Shown: piece by piece, positions 49,758-60,871 of the stretch
Numbering within the stretch: position 1 is the first letter of the stretch
Layout: every line of letters starts with the position of its first letter
NCBI GenBank assembly: GCA_016841965.1
Contig: JAEANN010000044.1
Coordinates: 124,001 to 188,000 of the forward strand
Length of the DNA stretch: 64,000 nucleotides
Reading direction: 5' to 3'
DNA from: Candidatus Roseilinea mizusawaensis
GTDB lineage: Bacteria; Chloroflexota; Anaerolineae; J036; Brachytrichaceae
The notes under the pieces: generated by a model
Seen by the model: only the letters and a program-made list of their open reading frames with translations
The model's database searches: none
What the model was told of the DNA's origin: nothing
Position numbers and translations under genes: made by a program

Positions 49758-50315
49758 ATGAAGGTTTTGTTGACTCAAGATGTGTACAATCTGGGCCACG
49801 CTGGCGAAGTGAAGACGGTTGCCGATGGATATGGCCGCAATTATCTGCTGCCGCGTGGTATGGCTGTTTTGGCAACACCCGGCGCTGTCAAGCGCGCCGA
49901 CACGATCAAAGCTGCCGCATTGCGCCGCCGCGCGCAGGAGCAGTCGGACATGCAGGCCGTCGCCCAGGTGATCAACGGGGTGACGCTCACGTTCACCGCC
50001 CGCACGGGTGAAAAGGGCAAGCTGTACGGCTCCATCACCACCGCGCAGATCGCTGAGAGAATTAGCGCAGTGCTGGGCAAGGAGTTCGATCGCCGCAAGA
50101 TCGCGTTGCGCGAACCGATTCGTATGGTGGGCAGCTACCCGGTTCAGGTGCGCCTGGCCACAGATATTGTGCCGGTGGTGAATGTCGTTGTCACGCCCGA
50201 AGGCGCGGCCGCCGATGCAGCGGCGCCCGTTGCTGCGGCCACAACACAAGCCCTCCCCGCATCCGAGGCCGCATCCGAGGCCGCATCCGAGGCCGCATCC
50301 GACGCCACGGCCTGA
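49758..50315 (+). CDS. rplI: 50S ribosomal protein L9
   Basis: A 185-residue bL9. The RNA-binding N-terminus MKVLLTQDVYNLGHAGEVKT with GYGRNYLLPRGMA is conserved, followed by the long helix and the C-terminal domain (GKLYGSITTAQIAE). The usual length is about 150; the last 35 residues are an Ala/Ser/Glu tail built on four copies of a 12-bp repeat (ASEA units). The gene is alone, not with rpsF/rpsR. Confidence 0.95.
   Translation: MKVLLTQDVYNLGHAGEVKTVADGYGRNYLLPRGMAVLATPGAVKRADTIKAAALRRRAQEQSDMQAVAQVINGVTLTFTARTGEKGKLYGSITTAQIAERISAVLGKEFDRRKIALREPIRMVGSYPVQVRLATDIVPVVNVVVTPEGAAADAAAPVAAATTQALPASEAASEAASEAASDATA
50259..50306. repeat. 12-bp tandem repeat in the rplI tail
   Basis: Three GCATCCGAGGCC units and one GCATCCGACGCC encode ASEA/ASDA at the L9 C-terminus. 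Unit length keeps frame. Confidence 0.95.
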
Positions 50316-50330
50316 TCGCATTCAGACGCC

Positions 50331-50363
50331 CGGCTTCAGCCCGGCTTCAGCCCGGCTTCAGCG
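50331..50363. repeat. 11-bp tandem repeat CGGCTTCAGCC
   Basis: Three tandem copies lie directly after the rplI stop and before its terminator. Unlike the 12-bp repeat inside the gene, its unit is not a multiple of three. Confidence 0.92.
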
Positions 50364-50399
50364 TGAGGCTGGGCATCTTCCACACAGCCAATCCGCTCA

Positions 50400-50434
50400 A
50401 GCCCGGCCCAGCGCAGTGCTGCGCCGGGCTTTTT
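50400..50434 (+). terminator. rplI terminator
   Basis: The stem AGCCCGGC (50400-50407) / GCCGGGCT (50423-50430) is followed by a run of five T. It stands between convergent rplI and the aminotransferase. Confidence 0.92.
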
Positions 50435-50437
50435 GTA

Positions 50438-51595
50438 TCACCCTGCACGGCCAGCAGCCGGCCCAAGCGCATCGACCACTGCCTGGATATCGTCCTCGGA
50501 GTTGAAGCCGTGAATGCCAAGCCGCAGCTTGCCGCTGCGAATGGTATGAATTACCTTGGCCGCTGTCAGGCGTTGCGATACTTCGGCCACGCCGGCTGGG
50601 TCAGGCGTGTCGAAAGACACGATGGCGGAACGATGCGCTGAATCGCGGCCTACAAATGGCCGATAACCGAGCTGTTCGACATGTTCCAGCAGCAGGCCGG
50701 AGAGATGCAATGTCCACGCCTCGATCGCGCGGATATCCAGCGAGAGGAGCAAGCTGAGACTGGCGCTCAGGCCGGCAACCCCGATTGTGTTTGGCACGCC
50801 CAACTCGAACCGTCGGGCGTCGGGCTGGAAGGTGAGGTTGTAGTCAAGGTAGTTTTCGGCGTCCACCACGCTGAGCGCCCCGGCGAATGGCGGCGCCAGT
50901 TGATCCAGCCGATCGCGGTTGATGTACAGGAAGCCGGCCCCCATCGGTCCCAGCATCCATTTATGGCCGCCCGATGCCAGTGCGTCGATATGAGCCGCTT
51001 TTACATCGATTGGCGCAGCCCCCAACGATTGAATGCCGTCTGCGATCAGCCAGACCTCACGCGCTTTGCACCATTCGCCAATGGCAACCATATCGGTGCG
51101 GAAACCGCTCACAAATTCAACCGTGCTGACGGCCACCACGCGCGTGCGCCTGTCGGCGTAACGCTCCAACAGGTCAATTGTCAGACCGCCGCCGTCGTGT
51201 GGCACGATGCGCGCCTCGATGCCGCGCCGGCGCGCCAGATTCATGAACGGGTAGACCACAGCCGGGTATTCCTGATCGCACATCAGAACGTTGTCGCCGG
51301 CTTGCAAGGGCAGCGCATGGGCGATGACATTCATGCCTTCGGCGGTGTTCTGCATCAGCGCGATTTCATCAGAGCCGGCGTTGATGAGCCGGGCGATCGT
51401 GTCGCGGGCTGCGCTAAAAATCCCCCAGAAGTCTCTAGACATCCGGTTTGGCTCGGCCAGCATGTCAGCAGCGCGAGACACAGCCTCGCGTGTGACATTC
51501 GGCCACGGGCCGATGGCGCACGTGTTCAGGTAGATGCAGGATTGCAGCGCAGGGATTTGTTGGCGCAACGCGTTGAGGTCATATTGAGGATGCAT
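50438..51595 (-). CDS. class V aminotransferase (cysteine desulfurase-like)
   Basis: A 385-residue PLP enzyme of the class V group. The PLP lysine is in DALASGGHKWMLGPMG (about 199-214), the aspartate in LIADGIQSLGAAPID, and the N-terminus has NTAEGMNVIAHALPL. Substrate could be cysteine, isopenicillin-like or another amine; no suf/isc genes adjoin it, so a cysteine desulfurase role is not supported by context. It is divergent from hpt with 62 nt between starts. Confidence 0.87.
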   Translation of the reverse strand: MHPQYDLNALRQQIPALQSCIYLNTCAIGPWPNVTREAVSRAADMLAEPNRMSRDFWGIFSAARDTIARLINAGSDEIALMQNTAEGMNVIAHALPLQAGDNVLMCDQEYPAVVYPFMNLARRRGIEARIVPHDGGGLTIDLLERYADRRTRVVAVSTVEFVSGFRTDMVAIGEWCKAREVWLIADGIQSLGAAPIDVKAAHIDALASGGHKWMLGPMGAGFLYINRDRLDQLAPPFAGALSVVDAENYLDYNLTFQPDARRFELGVPNTIGVAGLSASLSLLLSLDIRAIEAWTLHLSGLLLEHVEQLGYRPFVGRDSAHRSAIVSFDTPDPAGVAEVSQRLTAAKVIHTIRSGKLRLGIHGFNSEDDIQAVVDALGPAAGRAG

Positions 51596-51644
51596 GGAAC
51601 TCCTTTGCCGGCGATTATAGGATCATCGCAACGACGATTCGCGC

Positions 51645-51650
51645 TACACT
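51645..51650 (+). promoter_or_regulatory. -10 hexamer TACACT, leaderless hpt promoter
   Basis: TACACT ends 7 nt before the ATG at 51658, with no Shine-Dalgarno. Confidence 0.55.
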
Positions 51651-51657
51651 TCGGCGC

Positions 51658-52221
51658 ATGGCCAAGATCAACCCTGTGTCGGGATATGAACCTTATCTGG
51701 AGCGCGTGTTGATTTCCGAGGCGCAACTGAAAGGCCGGGTGGCCGAACTGGGCGCCGAGATTTCGCGCGACTACGCCGGCTTATGCCCGCTGCTGCTGTG
51801 CATTTTGCGCGGCGGGGTGATGTTTTTGACCGACCTGATGCGCAGCCTGTCTATCCCGCATCATATTGACTTCATGGCGGTGTCGTCCTATGGGGTGGGG
51901 GCGCGCGTGTCGAGCGGGTCGCCGCGCATCGTGCTGGATGTCAACACCGACATCGCCGGCCGGCATGTGCTGTTGGTCGAGGATATTGTGGACAGCGGGC
52001 ACACGCTGGACCATGTGCTGCGGCTGCTTCAAACCCGCGAGCCGGCCAGCCTGAAGGTGTGTGTGTTGCTCGACAAAAGCGAGCGGCGCGTGGTTGATAT
52101 TCCGGTTGCCTATCGAGGCTTCGTCATCCCCGATGAATTTGTCTTTGGGTATGGACTGGACGTGGACGAGCTATACCGCAATCTGCCGTTCATCGGTGTG
52201 TTAAAGCAGGCATACCAGTAA
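51658..52221 (+). CDS. hpt: hypoxanthine phosphoribosyltransferase
   Basis: A 187-residue purine salvage enzyme converting hypoxanthine (and guanine) with PRPP to the nucleotide. The PRPP signature LLVEDIVDSGHTL (about 103-115), the early loop LLCILRGGVMFLTDL and the C-terminal FVFGYGLDVDELYRNLPFIG are all present, and length is normal. Leaderless-type start. Confidence 0.95.
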   Translation: MAKINPVSGYEPYLERVLISEAQLKGRVAELGAEISRDYAGLCPLLLCILRGGVMFLTDLMRSLSIPHHIDFMAVSSYGVGARVSSGSPRIVLDVNTDIAGRHVLLVEDIVDSGHTLDHVLRLLQTREPASLKVCVLLDKSERRVVDIPVAYRGFVIPDEFVFGYGLDVDELYRNLPFIGVLKQAYQ

Positions 52222-52231
52222 ATGCGTGAAA

Positions 52232-52275
52232 CCCCGGCTGCCAATGCGCCGACAGTGACGCAGCGACAGCCGGGG
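52232..52275. terminator. hairpin between convergent hpt and gyrB
   Basis: CCCCGGCTG (52232-52240) pairs with CAGCCGGGG (52267-52275). T-tracts are weak on both sides, so termination is only suggested by position. Confidence 0.5.
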
Positions 52276-52300
52276 GAATGGCTGAAGCGCCAAGCCGGCG

Positions 52301-54337
<2,037 letters not shown>

Positions 54338-54425
54338 CTATGCCCGGCCTCATGCACCGGGGGCGTCCATCGCACATGTGTCGGTGCGCTCAGCTTATAG
54401 GCCGGAATGCCCTAGAACATATATT

Positions 54426-55148
54426 CTATTCTACCATATCTATCATGCGCTCATGTGGGGCGATGTTCTTGACGCGCTGCACGATCTGGCGCAGTTTGTC
54501 TCCGAAGCCTTCGCGCGCCTTAAATTCGTGGCCGCTGATGACCAGCGGCGCGCCGAACACCACGATCTGCGCGCCCATCTCCAGGGTCTGAATGGCCTGG
54601 TCGATGCTCAGGCCGCCCACGGCCTGCACGGGGATGGTGACGGCCTGTAGCACGGCAGGCAGGTCATCCAGGGGGCTGAGGATGCGACCAAATTGTTCGC
54701 GCGCGTAGTTGCGCTCGTCGAAGCCGGTGTGGACGATGATGTAATCGACGCCCATCGCTTGCGCTTGGCGCGCGCGCGCCGGCTTGTCGGGGCACAGCAT
54801 CACGTCGCACATGACCTTGCCGCCGTAGCGTCTGGCCATCTTCACCTGCTCGACGATGCTGGCGTCGGCGGCCTGGCCCATGACTACGACCATGCTGGCC
54901 CCGGCCTTGAACATCACCTCGGCCTCCAGGCCGGCGCCGTCCATCGTCTTCAAGTCGGCTACGATGGGCACAGCGGGGAATTCACGGCGAAGGGCCTGTA
55001 CGCTGCGCATGCCTTCGGCCAGAATGAGCGGGGTGCCGGCTTCGAGCCAGTCCACGCCGGCGCGCACGGCGGCGCGCGCCAGTTGCATGGCTTCGTCCAG
55101 ATCGATCACGTCGATGGAAACTTGAACTAATGGTGTTGTTGTGCGCAT
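54426..55148 (-). CDS. 3-hexulose-6-phosphate synthase family / OMP decarboxylase-like protein
   Basis: A 240-residue beta/alpha barrel of the OMP decarboxylase suprafamily, HPS/KGPDC branch. VQVSIDVIDLDEAMQLA starts the barrel, EAGTPLILAEG follows, and PIVADLKTMDGAGLEAEVM (about 68-86) contains the DxKxxD active-site motif. The reaction may be formaldehyde + ribulose 5-phosphate condensation, or decarboxylation of a keto-sugar acid phosphate. AGGAG supports ATG 55148; six upstream codons are excluded. It lies 47 nt after a sugar isomerase gene on the same strand. Confidence 0.85.
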   Translation of the reverse strand: MRTTTPLVQVSIDVIDLDEAMQLARAAVRAGVDWLEAGTPLILAEGMRSVQALRREFPAVPIVADLKTMDGAGLEAEVMFKAGASMVVVMGQAADASIVEQVKMARRYGGKVMCDVMLCPDKPARARQAQAMGVDYIIVHTGFDERNYAREQFGRILSPLDDLPAVLQAVTIPVQAVGGLSIDQAIQTLEMGAQIVVFGAPLVISGHEFKAREGFGDKLRQIVQRVKNIAPHERMIDMVE

Positions 55149-55195
55149 GGCAGATCTCCTGGCCAATTGACTTGAACTGCGCAGGTGCGTCGCGC

Positions 55196-56116
55196 CTATC
55201 CTCTGCGGGGCGTGAAGTATTTGTCGCGCATGCGCTTGAGGAACGCGATGGACTCGCGCATCTCGTCCATGCCGTTCATGCCATCTTCGATGCTGACCCA
55301 GCCGGCGTAGCCCGCTTGGCGCAGGATGGCGAAGATGACGTCATAGTTGTTCAGCCCTTTGCCGGTCACGCCGTGCCGCAAGTTGGGCGAGTAGCCCAAC
55401 GTGCCATCGCTCTGGCGCAGCGCATCGAGTGTTGTGCCTTCTGCTAGGTAGCGGTCGCTGGCGTGCATGGTCACCACGCGATCCTTCACAGCGTGCAACA
55501 GGTCGATCGGGTCGTCGCCGGCCACGATGGCATTCGAGGGGTCATACTGCACGCCAAAGTAGACGCGCTCTGGAATAGCGTTCACGATGCTGAGGAAAAC
55601 CTCTTTCTTCTGAGCGAACTCCGGGTATTTCCAGAAGCCATCTTTGTAGTGATTCTCCATCGCCAGCACCACGTCGTATTCGCGGGCCACGGGAATCAAC
55701 CGGGTGATGGCATCGACCACCCAGGCGATACCTTGTTCGAGAGGCACTTCGGGGAAACGCTGGCCGCTGAGAACGCGACAGGCCGGGCGAGGCTGCCCCG
55801 GCTGCTGTGGGCCGGCCAGCCGGCGCGTGACGCGGATCAACTCGCATTCACGATCCCAGGCGCGCCGGCGCACATCAGGATCGGGGTTGGTGAAGTCGGG
55901 CGAGCAACACAGCATGGGCATGGCGAACCCGGCCTTGTGAATGGCCTCGCCCACGTGGTCGATGTAGTCATCGGCCAGGCTGGTGAAAAAGCCGTCGTAC
56001 ATTTCCAGCCCTTCGGCGTCCAGTTCGCGCGCCATATCGATCCATTGAAAGACGGACATCGTGCGCCGGCCAGCGATGTCGTCGATATAGCACTTGGGGA
56101 ACGCGGCTATCTTCAT
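55196..56116 (-). CDS. sugar phosphate isomerase/epimerase
   Basis: A 306-residue AP-endonuclease-2-like TIM barrel. Visible metal-ligand areas are LAMENHYKDGFWKYPE (about 157), GVQYDPSNAIVAGDDP (about 197), TMHASDRYL (about 226) and GWVSIEDGMNGMDEM (about 278). GGAGG 6-10 nt upstream supports ATG 56116. It heads a likely two-gene operon with the HPS-like gene, and an oxidoreductase is divergent to it: together a small pathway for an unidentified sugar. Confidence 0.87.
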   Translation of the reverse strand: MKIAAFPKCYIDDIAGRRTMSVFQWIDMARELDAEGLEMYDGFFTSLADDYIDHVGEAIHKAGFAMPMLCCSPDFTNPDPDVRRRAWDRECELIRVTRRLAGPQQPGQPRPACRVLSGQRFPEVPLEQGIAWVVDAITRLIPVAREYDVVLAMENHYKDGFWKYPEFAQKKEVFLSIVNAIPERVYFGVQYDPSNAIVAGDDPIDLLHAVKDRVVTMHASDRYLAEGTTLDALRQSDGTLGYSPNLRHGVTGKGLNNYDVIFAILRQAGYAGWVSIEDGMNGMDEMRESIAFLKRMRDKYFTPRRG

Positions 56117-56408
56117 GCGACGCCTCCGCATCTGCTCACTGAGATGCGCTTGCAACTGTATCATGGTGACCGGCGTGAGGGCTCGCCCGGCAGGGCTATG
56201 CACAAATCAACGCGCGCCCGACAGCGCAAGAAATTGAATATGACAACTTCAACCGTCTGGTCGCGACAAGGCATTGATCTCAGCCAAATCCTGCTGCAGA
56301 GTCGTTCGATGAGGCCGGCAAGCGCCGGCGCGCTGCGCTCACGCCGGATCTGTCGGGTAGCGAGTTCTCTATCCCCCGTTCTGCAACTTTTGCTATAGGA
56401 GCGCACCC

Positions 56409-57665
56409 ATGACCCGAAAAATCAAAGTGGGCGTCTTTGGCGCCCGGCGCGGCACGACCATGATAGGTGTGATGGCGCGCCATCCCGACGCAGAGCTGGT
56501 AGCCGTGTGTGACTACGACCCGCGCGTCCAAGCGCACATCCAGAAGCTGGCCGGCGAGTACGGCGTCACCATCACCTGCTACGCTGATTTCGAGCAGTTT
56601 ATGAACCACGACATGGACGCAGTGGTGCTGGCCAACTACGCCACCGAGCACGCGCCGTATGCAGTGCGGCTACTCGATTCGGGCCGGCATGTTACCAGCG
56701 AAGTGCTGGCCGTGCAGACCATGGCCGAGGCGGTGGCGCTGGTCGAAGCCGTCGAGCGCAACCCCAAACAGGTGTATGCCTACGCCGAGAACTACTGTTA
56801 CTTTCGCGGCACAATGGAGATGCAGCGCCTGTACCGGGCCGGCGTGATCGGCGAGTTCCTGCACGGCGAAGGCGAATATGTCCATGATTGCGAGAGCATC
56901 TGGGTTGATATCACGCGGGGCGAAAAAGATCACTGGCGCAACTGGGTTCCGTCCACCTTTTATTGCACGCATGCGATCGGCCCAATCGTTACGATCACCG
57001 GCACGCGCCCCACGAAGGTTGTGGCATTCGAGACGCCCAATCTCAATAAGCGCCGCTTTGGCTGTCGCAGCGCTGATGGCGCCGTGATAGTGTGCCAGAT
57101 GAGCAACGGCGCGACGGCCAAGTTCCTGCCGTGGGCCAACTTCAAGCGCCTGCCCGAGGCGATCTGGTATGCCGTATACGGCACGAAAGGTATGATGGAG
57201 ACCGATCGCTGGGGTGAACTCTATAATCGCATCAACGTGTTTGTGGAGGGAGACCAACACGCTGCCTCGAACACCAGCTATACCGCCCGGCCACACCTGG
57301 AGACGGAGTTGTCCCGGCGCATCGGCGGGCACGGCGGCTCGGACTTTTTCACCATGCACTTTTTCCTGGAGGCGATACTGGGCCGGCCCGACGGCGCCAA
57401 CATCATCGACGTCTATCAGGCTCTCGATATGACCCTGCCCGGCATGTTGGGCTATCGCTCGATCTGGGAGGGCAACGCCCCGCTGACCGTGCCGGACTTG
57501 CGCGACAGGCCCCTGCGCGAGCAGTATCGCAACGATCACTGGTGCTGCGATCCGAAGCTGGCCGGCCCGGGGCAGCCCACGCGCAGTTGCTCATGGGAGG
57601 ACGTGCACGTGCCCGAAGCGGTGTATGCGCAGCAGCGGCAGACTGCCGCCACACATCAACCATAG
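56409..57665 (+). CDS. Gfo/Idh/MocA family oxidoreductase
   Basis: A 418-residue NAD(P)-dependent sugar dehydrogenase-type protein. The N-terminal Rossmann domain (KIKVGVFGARRG, about 4-15; then DAVVLANYATEHAPYAVRLL) is followed by VTSEVLAVQTMAEAVALVEA and the characteristic AYAENYCY. TAGGAG about 8 nt upstream supports the ATG. The 292-nt gap 56117-56408 between it and the divergent isomerase holds no gene; it includes a GC-rich imperfect hairpin near 56310-56335. Substrate unknown. Confidence 0.88.
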   Translation: MTRKIKVGVFGARRGTTMIGVMARHPDAELVAVCDYDPRVQAHIQKLAGEYGVTITCYADFEQFMNHDMDAVVLANYATEHAPYAVRLLDSGRHVTSEVLAVQTMAEAVALVEAVERNPKQVYAYAENYCYFRGTMEMQRLYRAGVIGEFLHGEGEYVHDCESIWVDITRGEKDHWRNWVPSTFYCTHAIGPIVTITGTRPTKVVAFETPNLNKRRFGCRSADGAVIVCQMSNGATAKFLPWANFKRLPEAIWYAVYGTKGMMETDRWGELYNRINVFVEGDQHAASNTSYTARPHLETELSRRIGGHGGSDFFTMHFFLEAILGRPDGANIIDVYQALDMTLPGMLGYRSIWEGNAPLTVPDLRDRPLREQYRNDHWCCDPKLAGPGQPTRSCSWEDVHVPEAVYAQQRQTAATHQP

Positions 57666-57701
57666 CGGCGGTGTCGTTATTTGTCTAAATCAGACCTTGC
57701 T

Positions 57702-59288
57702 TCATTTCTCGACCAGCTTGTGCCAGGCCGAATCGCGCAGACGTTGGTAAGCCGGCCAGAACTGCTGTTTGATCTCATCACCCTGGCGGGCGTGCTGCTG
57801 CGCGATCTTGTTCAGCGTCTCCACAGTTCCAGGGGGTAAATCTGCCGCGTGTCGTGCGCACAGGTCACGCATGCGAGCGATGGCCACCTGCGTGTCCTGA
57901 TATCGCCCCAGAATGTCCTGGACCTTGGCCAGTCGTCTGATCATCGCGCGGGCCGGCTTGCCATACAACACTTCCGCGCAGTCCAGCGCATAGCGCAGGC
58001 GTTTGCACTGAATGCGCACGGCGTGGAAGTCCGGCGGCGCAGATGTGTCGCTTAGCGCGTCAGCCAGTCGGCGCATGCGCCGATAGCGCCGCCGGATCAG
58101 GCGTGGCATCACCCGCGCCGCCGGTTTGCCTGCCAGACGTGGTAGGTCTTGCTTGTGCGTGACCAATACACTCAGGCTGACCTTCAGCCGTTCGTAGCGG
58201 GCCGAGTCCAGCGCGTCGAGCATCTGACGACGTGCAGCCAGGCGATCCTGTTCCAGAAGATGTTGCAGAGACTGGAGCGCCGCGCGCGCTTGCGGACCGG
58301 CGATTGCCAGCCAGGCGCCAATCTGTTCGAGATGCACATCCAGGTCACGCACCTCACCCAGCGCTCTGGCCAACCAGCGCAACTCCTCGGCCAGTGCGAT
58401 GGCTTGTTCTGGCAGGGCGTCTTCAAACAAACGCAACATCGAGCGCAGGCGGCGCGTTGCCACACGCATGGTGTGCAGGGCTTCAATGTCGTCGCCCATG
58501 CGCGCTGACGGCTCGTGCTCCAGCAGCTCCAGGGTGCGCCGGCGCAACATCATCAGCGCCAATTCGCCCAGCGTCATGTCGCGTGTAGCGTCGCTGGGTT
58601 GAGCCAAGGCGGGGAACAGGTCGGCGGTGTGGGCCGGCGTCAGACCGCGCGCAGCCAGGGCGATCTCGAACTTGGCGTGTTCCGCCTCGCGCAGACGACA
58701 CGCCCTGCGCGCCTCGTCCACGAAGGGCTGCAAGACCGGCGCCATGTTGGGGGCAGCCTCGATCTCGATGCGCTGCACGCGCACCGGCGCCTGCCCGATG
58801 ATCGTCGTTTCGTCCAGCGCGATTTCGCCTGCCGGCTGGTCGGCCTTGAAAAGCCGTATCGTCTTGCGGCGTGTGACGATTTCGAAGATCGGCTCCAGGC
58901 GCGCCGGCCCGACGACAGCGCGGACGCGCTCGCCCACCGGGCCAGGCGCCTTCAGCAGCGCCAGCGCCGGCTGTGCACCGTCCACATCTTGCAGCGTTTC
59001 GGTGATCTCGCGGCGTTGGCGAACGCCTGCCTCGGCGGCTGCCAACGATTTGAAGGTCCCTTCGGCAGATCGATTTGCGCGGCCGGCGCGTTGGCGCAGG
59101 CGCAGCCCGTATCCTGCCCGATACACCCGCCAGTCGCCGGTGTCTAGATAGGTGTCGTGATGGGTTTCGACGCGCGTTTGAGCCGGCGCCAGGCCATGCC
59201 GGCGCGCTGTGCGCGCCAGACACTGCTCCACCTCGGCCAGACTATCTGCTTCAAATTGCCACTCGATTTCGTCCTGGTCGATGTTCAT
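57702..59288 (-). CDS. CYTH and CHAD domain protein
   Basis: A 528-residue fusion of an N-terminal CYTH triphosphate-tunnel domain (about 1-200: EIEWQFEADSLAEVE, YLDTGDWRVYRAGYGLRLRQR) and a C-terminal CHAD helical domain (about 230-500, with ALHTMRVATRRLRSMLRLFED and RIQCKRLRYALDCAEVLY). Such proteins bind or hydrolyse triphosphates and polyphosphate; CHAD histidines and arginines bind polyphosphate. The canonical CYTH ExExK is changed to EWQFE at the N-terminus. ATG 59288 begins the domain. Confidence 0.92.
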   Translation of the reverse strand: MNIDQDEIEWQFEADSLAEVEQCLARTARRHGLAPAQTRVETHHDTYLDTGDWRVYRAGYGLRLRQRAGRANRSAEGTFKSLAAAEAGVRQRREITETLQDVDGAQPALALLKAPGPVGERVRAVVGPARLEPIFEIVTRRKTIRLFKADQPAGEIALDETTIIGQAPVRVQRIEIEAAPNMAPVLQPFVDEARRACRLREAEHAKFEIALAARGLTPAHTADLFPALAQPSDATRDMTLGELALMMLRRRTLELLEHEPSARMGDDIEALHTMRVATRRLRSMLRLFEDALPEQAIALAEELRWLARALGEVRDLDVHLEQIGAWLAIAGPQARAALQSLQHLLEQDRLAARRQMLDALDSARYERLKVSLSVLVTHKQDLPRLAGKPAARVMPRLIRRRYRRMRRLADALSDTSAPPDFHAVRIQCKRLRYALDCAEVLYGKPARAMIRRLAKVQDILGRYQDTQVAIARMRDLCARHAADLPPGTVETLNKIAQQHARQGDEIKQQFWPAYQRLRDSAWHKLVEK

Positions 59289-59412
59289 GGTGACTGGTCT
59301 CATTCATCTGCTGCTCATCTGCGACACAGACCACAGACCTAAGATAGAGTAAGTTGTCGATGCTGCGTCGGCGCCGCATCAACTATCACCAACTATACGG
59401 AGCATAAAAACT

Positions 59413-60834
59413 TTGAACCATGTAACCAACGTGAGGGGTGCAACCACGAACCTCGGCCGACAAGTCGCCCCCGGACCACGTGGTATTCCCCTTCTGGGCA
59501 ATGTGCCGCAGGTGCGGCAAAAGGGTAGCCTAGTTTCATTCTACAGCCAGGCGCATCGCGAGTACGGCGATGTTGTGCATGTACGCATGGGGCCGATCGA
59601 TCAATACCTGATTGCGCAGCCGGATCATGTGCGGCATGTGCTGGTGACCAATCGCCAGAACTACTGGAAAGGGGTTGCCATGGAGCGGGTGAAGCTGTTG
59701 CTGGGCAACGGTCTGTTCACCAGCGAGGGTGAATTCTGGCAGCGCCAGCGCCGGCTGATGCAACCCCCGTTCACCCCGCGCGGCGTCACGCAGTTTGGCG
59801 AGCCGATGGTCGGTCTGATTCAACGCACGCTCGATCGTTGGGAGGCGCCTGCGCGGGCCAACGCCGTGCTCGACATCGGCCAGGAGATGATGACGCTGAC
59901 GATGGGCGTGATCGCCGAGACGATGCTGAGCATCGACATCACGCACGATGATGTTGCCGGCAATGCTGCCGAGGCCGGCCGCGCATTCGCGTACATGCTC
60001 GAATTCATCAGCCGGCAATCTGCGACCGCGTTTAGCCTGCCACTCTGGATACCTACGCCGGCCAATCGGCGCTTCAACGCTGCGTCTGCGCTGATTCAGG
60101 ATTTTCTGGGTGGCGTCGTGCGCGAGCGGCGCGAACGCCATCGGCGCGCCGGCCCACAGCAGCACGATTTGCTCGATACGCTGCTGAATGCCCGCGACGA
60201 CCAAACCGGCCAGGCAATGGACGATCGCCAGGTGTACGACGAGGTGATCACCATCTTCTTCGCCGGCCACGAGACGACAGCCCAAACACTAACCTGGTTG
60301 TGGTACTTGTTGGCAAAGCATCCCGATGCAGAGCGCCGGCTGCATGATGAAGTGGACCGCGTGCTGGGTGGGCGTGCGCCCACGCTGGCCGATTTGCCGA
60401 ATCTGCCCTATGCGCGCATGGCCGTTGAAGAGGCAATGCGGCTATATCCGCCGGCGTGGATCTTTGTGCGCGAATCGTACAACGACGATGAGATCGGCGG
60501 CTACCACATCCCGGCCAAATCGATGATCGTGCTCAGTCCATATCTCACCCATCGCCACCCCGATCACTGGGAGCGACCAGAGATTTTCCAGCCAGAGCGA
60601 TTCGCGCCGGAGCAGGTTGCAAAGCGGCATCACTACGCCTACTTCCCCTTTGGCAGTGGGCCGCGCACCTGTATCGGCAACAACTTTGCACTGCAAGAAG
60701 CGCATCTGGCCGTAGCGATGATCGCGCAACGCTATCGGTTGCGATTACAGACAGATCAAGAAATTCAGCCAAAGATGATGGGAACACTTCGTCCCGCTGC
60801 GCCAGTGCTGATGCGATTAGAGCGCAGGCCCTAA
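59413..60834 (+). CDS. cytochrome P450
   Basis: A 473-residue soluble bacterial P450. The I-helix oxygen motif FFAGHETTAQTL (about 284-295), K-helix ExxR in VEEAMRLYP (about 338-346), PERF, and the heme loop FPFGSGPRTCIGNNFA with the Cys ligand at about 420 are all intact. It hydroxylates an unknown substrate; sequence resembles the fatty-acid/terpenoid type P450s with an ETT I-helix. The start is TTG at 59413 with CGGAGC about 11 nt upstream, since no ATG begins the conserved part. No ferredoxin partner adjoins it. Confidence 0.93.
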   Translation: MNHVTNVRGATTNLGRQVAPGPRGIPLLGNVPQVRQKGSLVSFYSQAHREYGDVVHVRMGPIDQYLIAQPDHVRHVLVTNRQNYWKGVAMERVKLLLGNGLFTSEGEFWQRQRRLMQPPFTPRGVTQFGEPMVGLIQRTLDRWEAPARANAVLDIGQEMMTLTMGVIAETMLSIDITHDDVAGNAAEAGRAFAYMLEFISRQSATAFSLPLWIPTPANRRFNAASALIQDFLGGVVRERRERHRRAGPQQHDLLDTLLNARDDQTGQAMDDRQVYDEVITIFFAGHETTAQTLTWLWYLLAKHPDAERRLHDEVDRVLGGRAPTLADLPNLPYARMAVEEAMRLYPPAWIFVRESYNDDEIGGYHIPAKSMIVLSPYLTHRHPDHWERPEIFQPERFAPEQVAKRHHYAYFPFGSGPRTCIGNNFALQEAHLAVAMIAQRYRLRLQTDQEIQPKMMGTLRPAAPVLMRLERRP

Positions 60835-60852
60835 GCGCAAGATTAAGCTTGC
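60835..60852. repeat. imperfect palindrome with CAAGATTAAGCTTG core
   Basis: This begins right after the P450 stop codon and matches the palindrome cores at 16496-16521 and 31560-31590 with one base changed. Confidence 0.6.
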
Positions 60853-60871
60853 CCTGCAACTGCCCAGCCAA

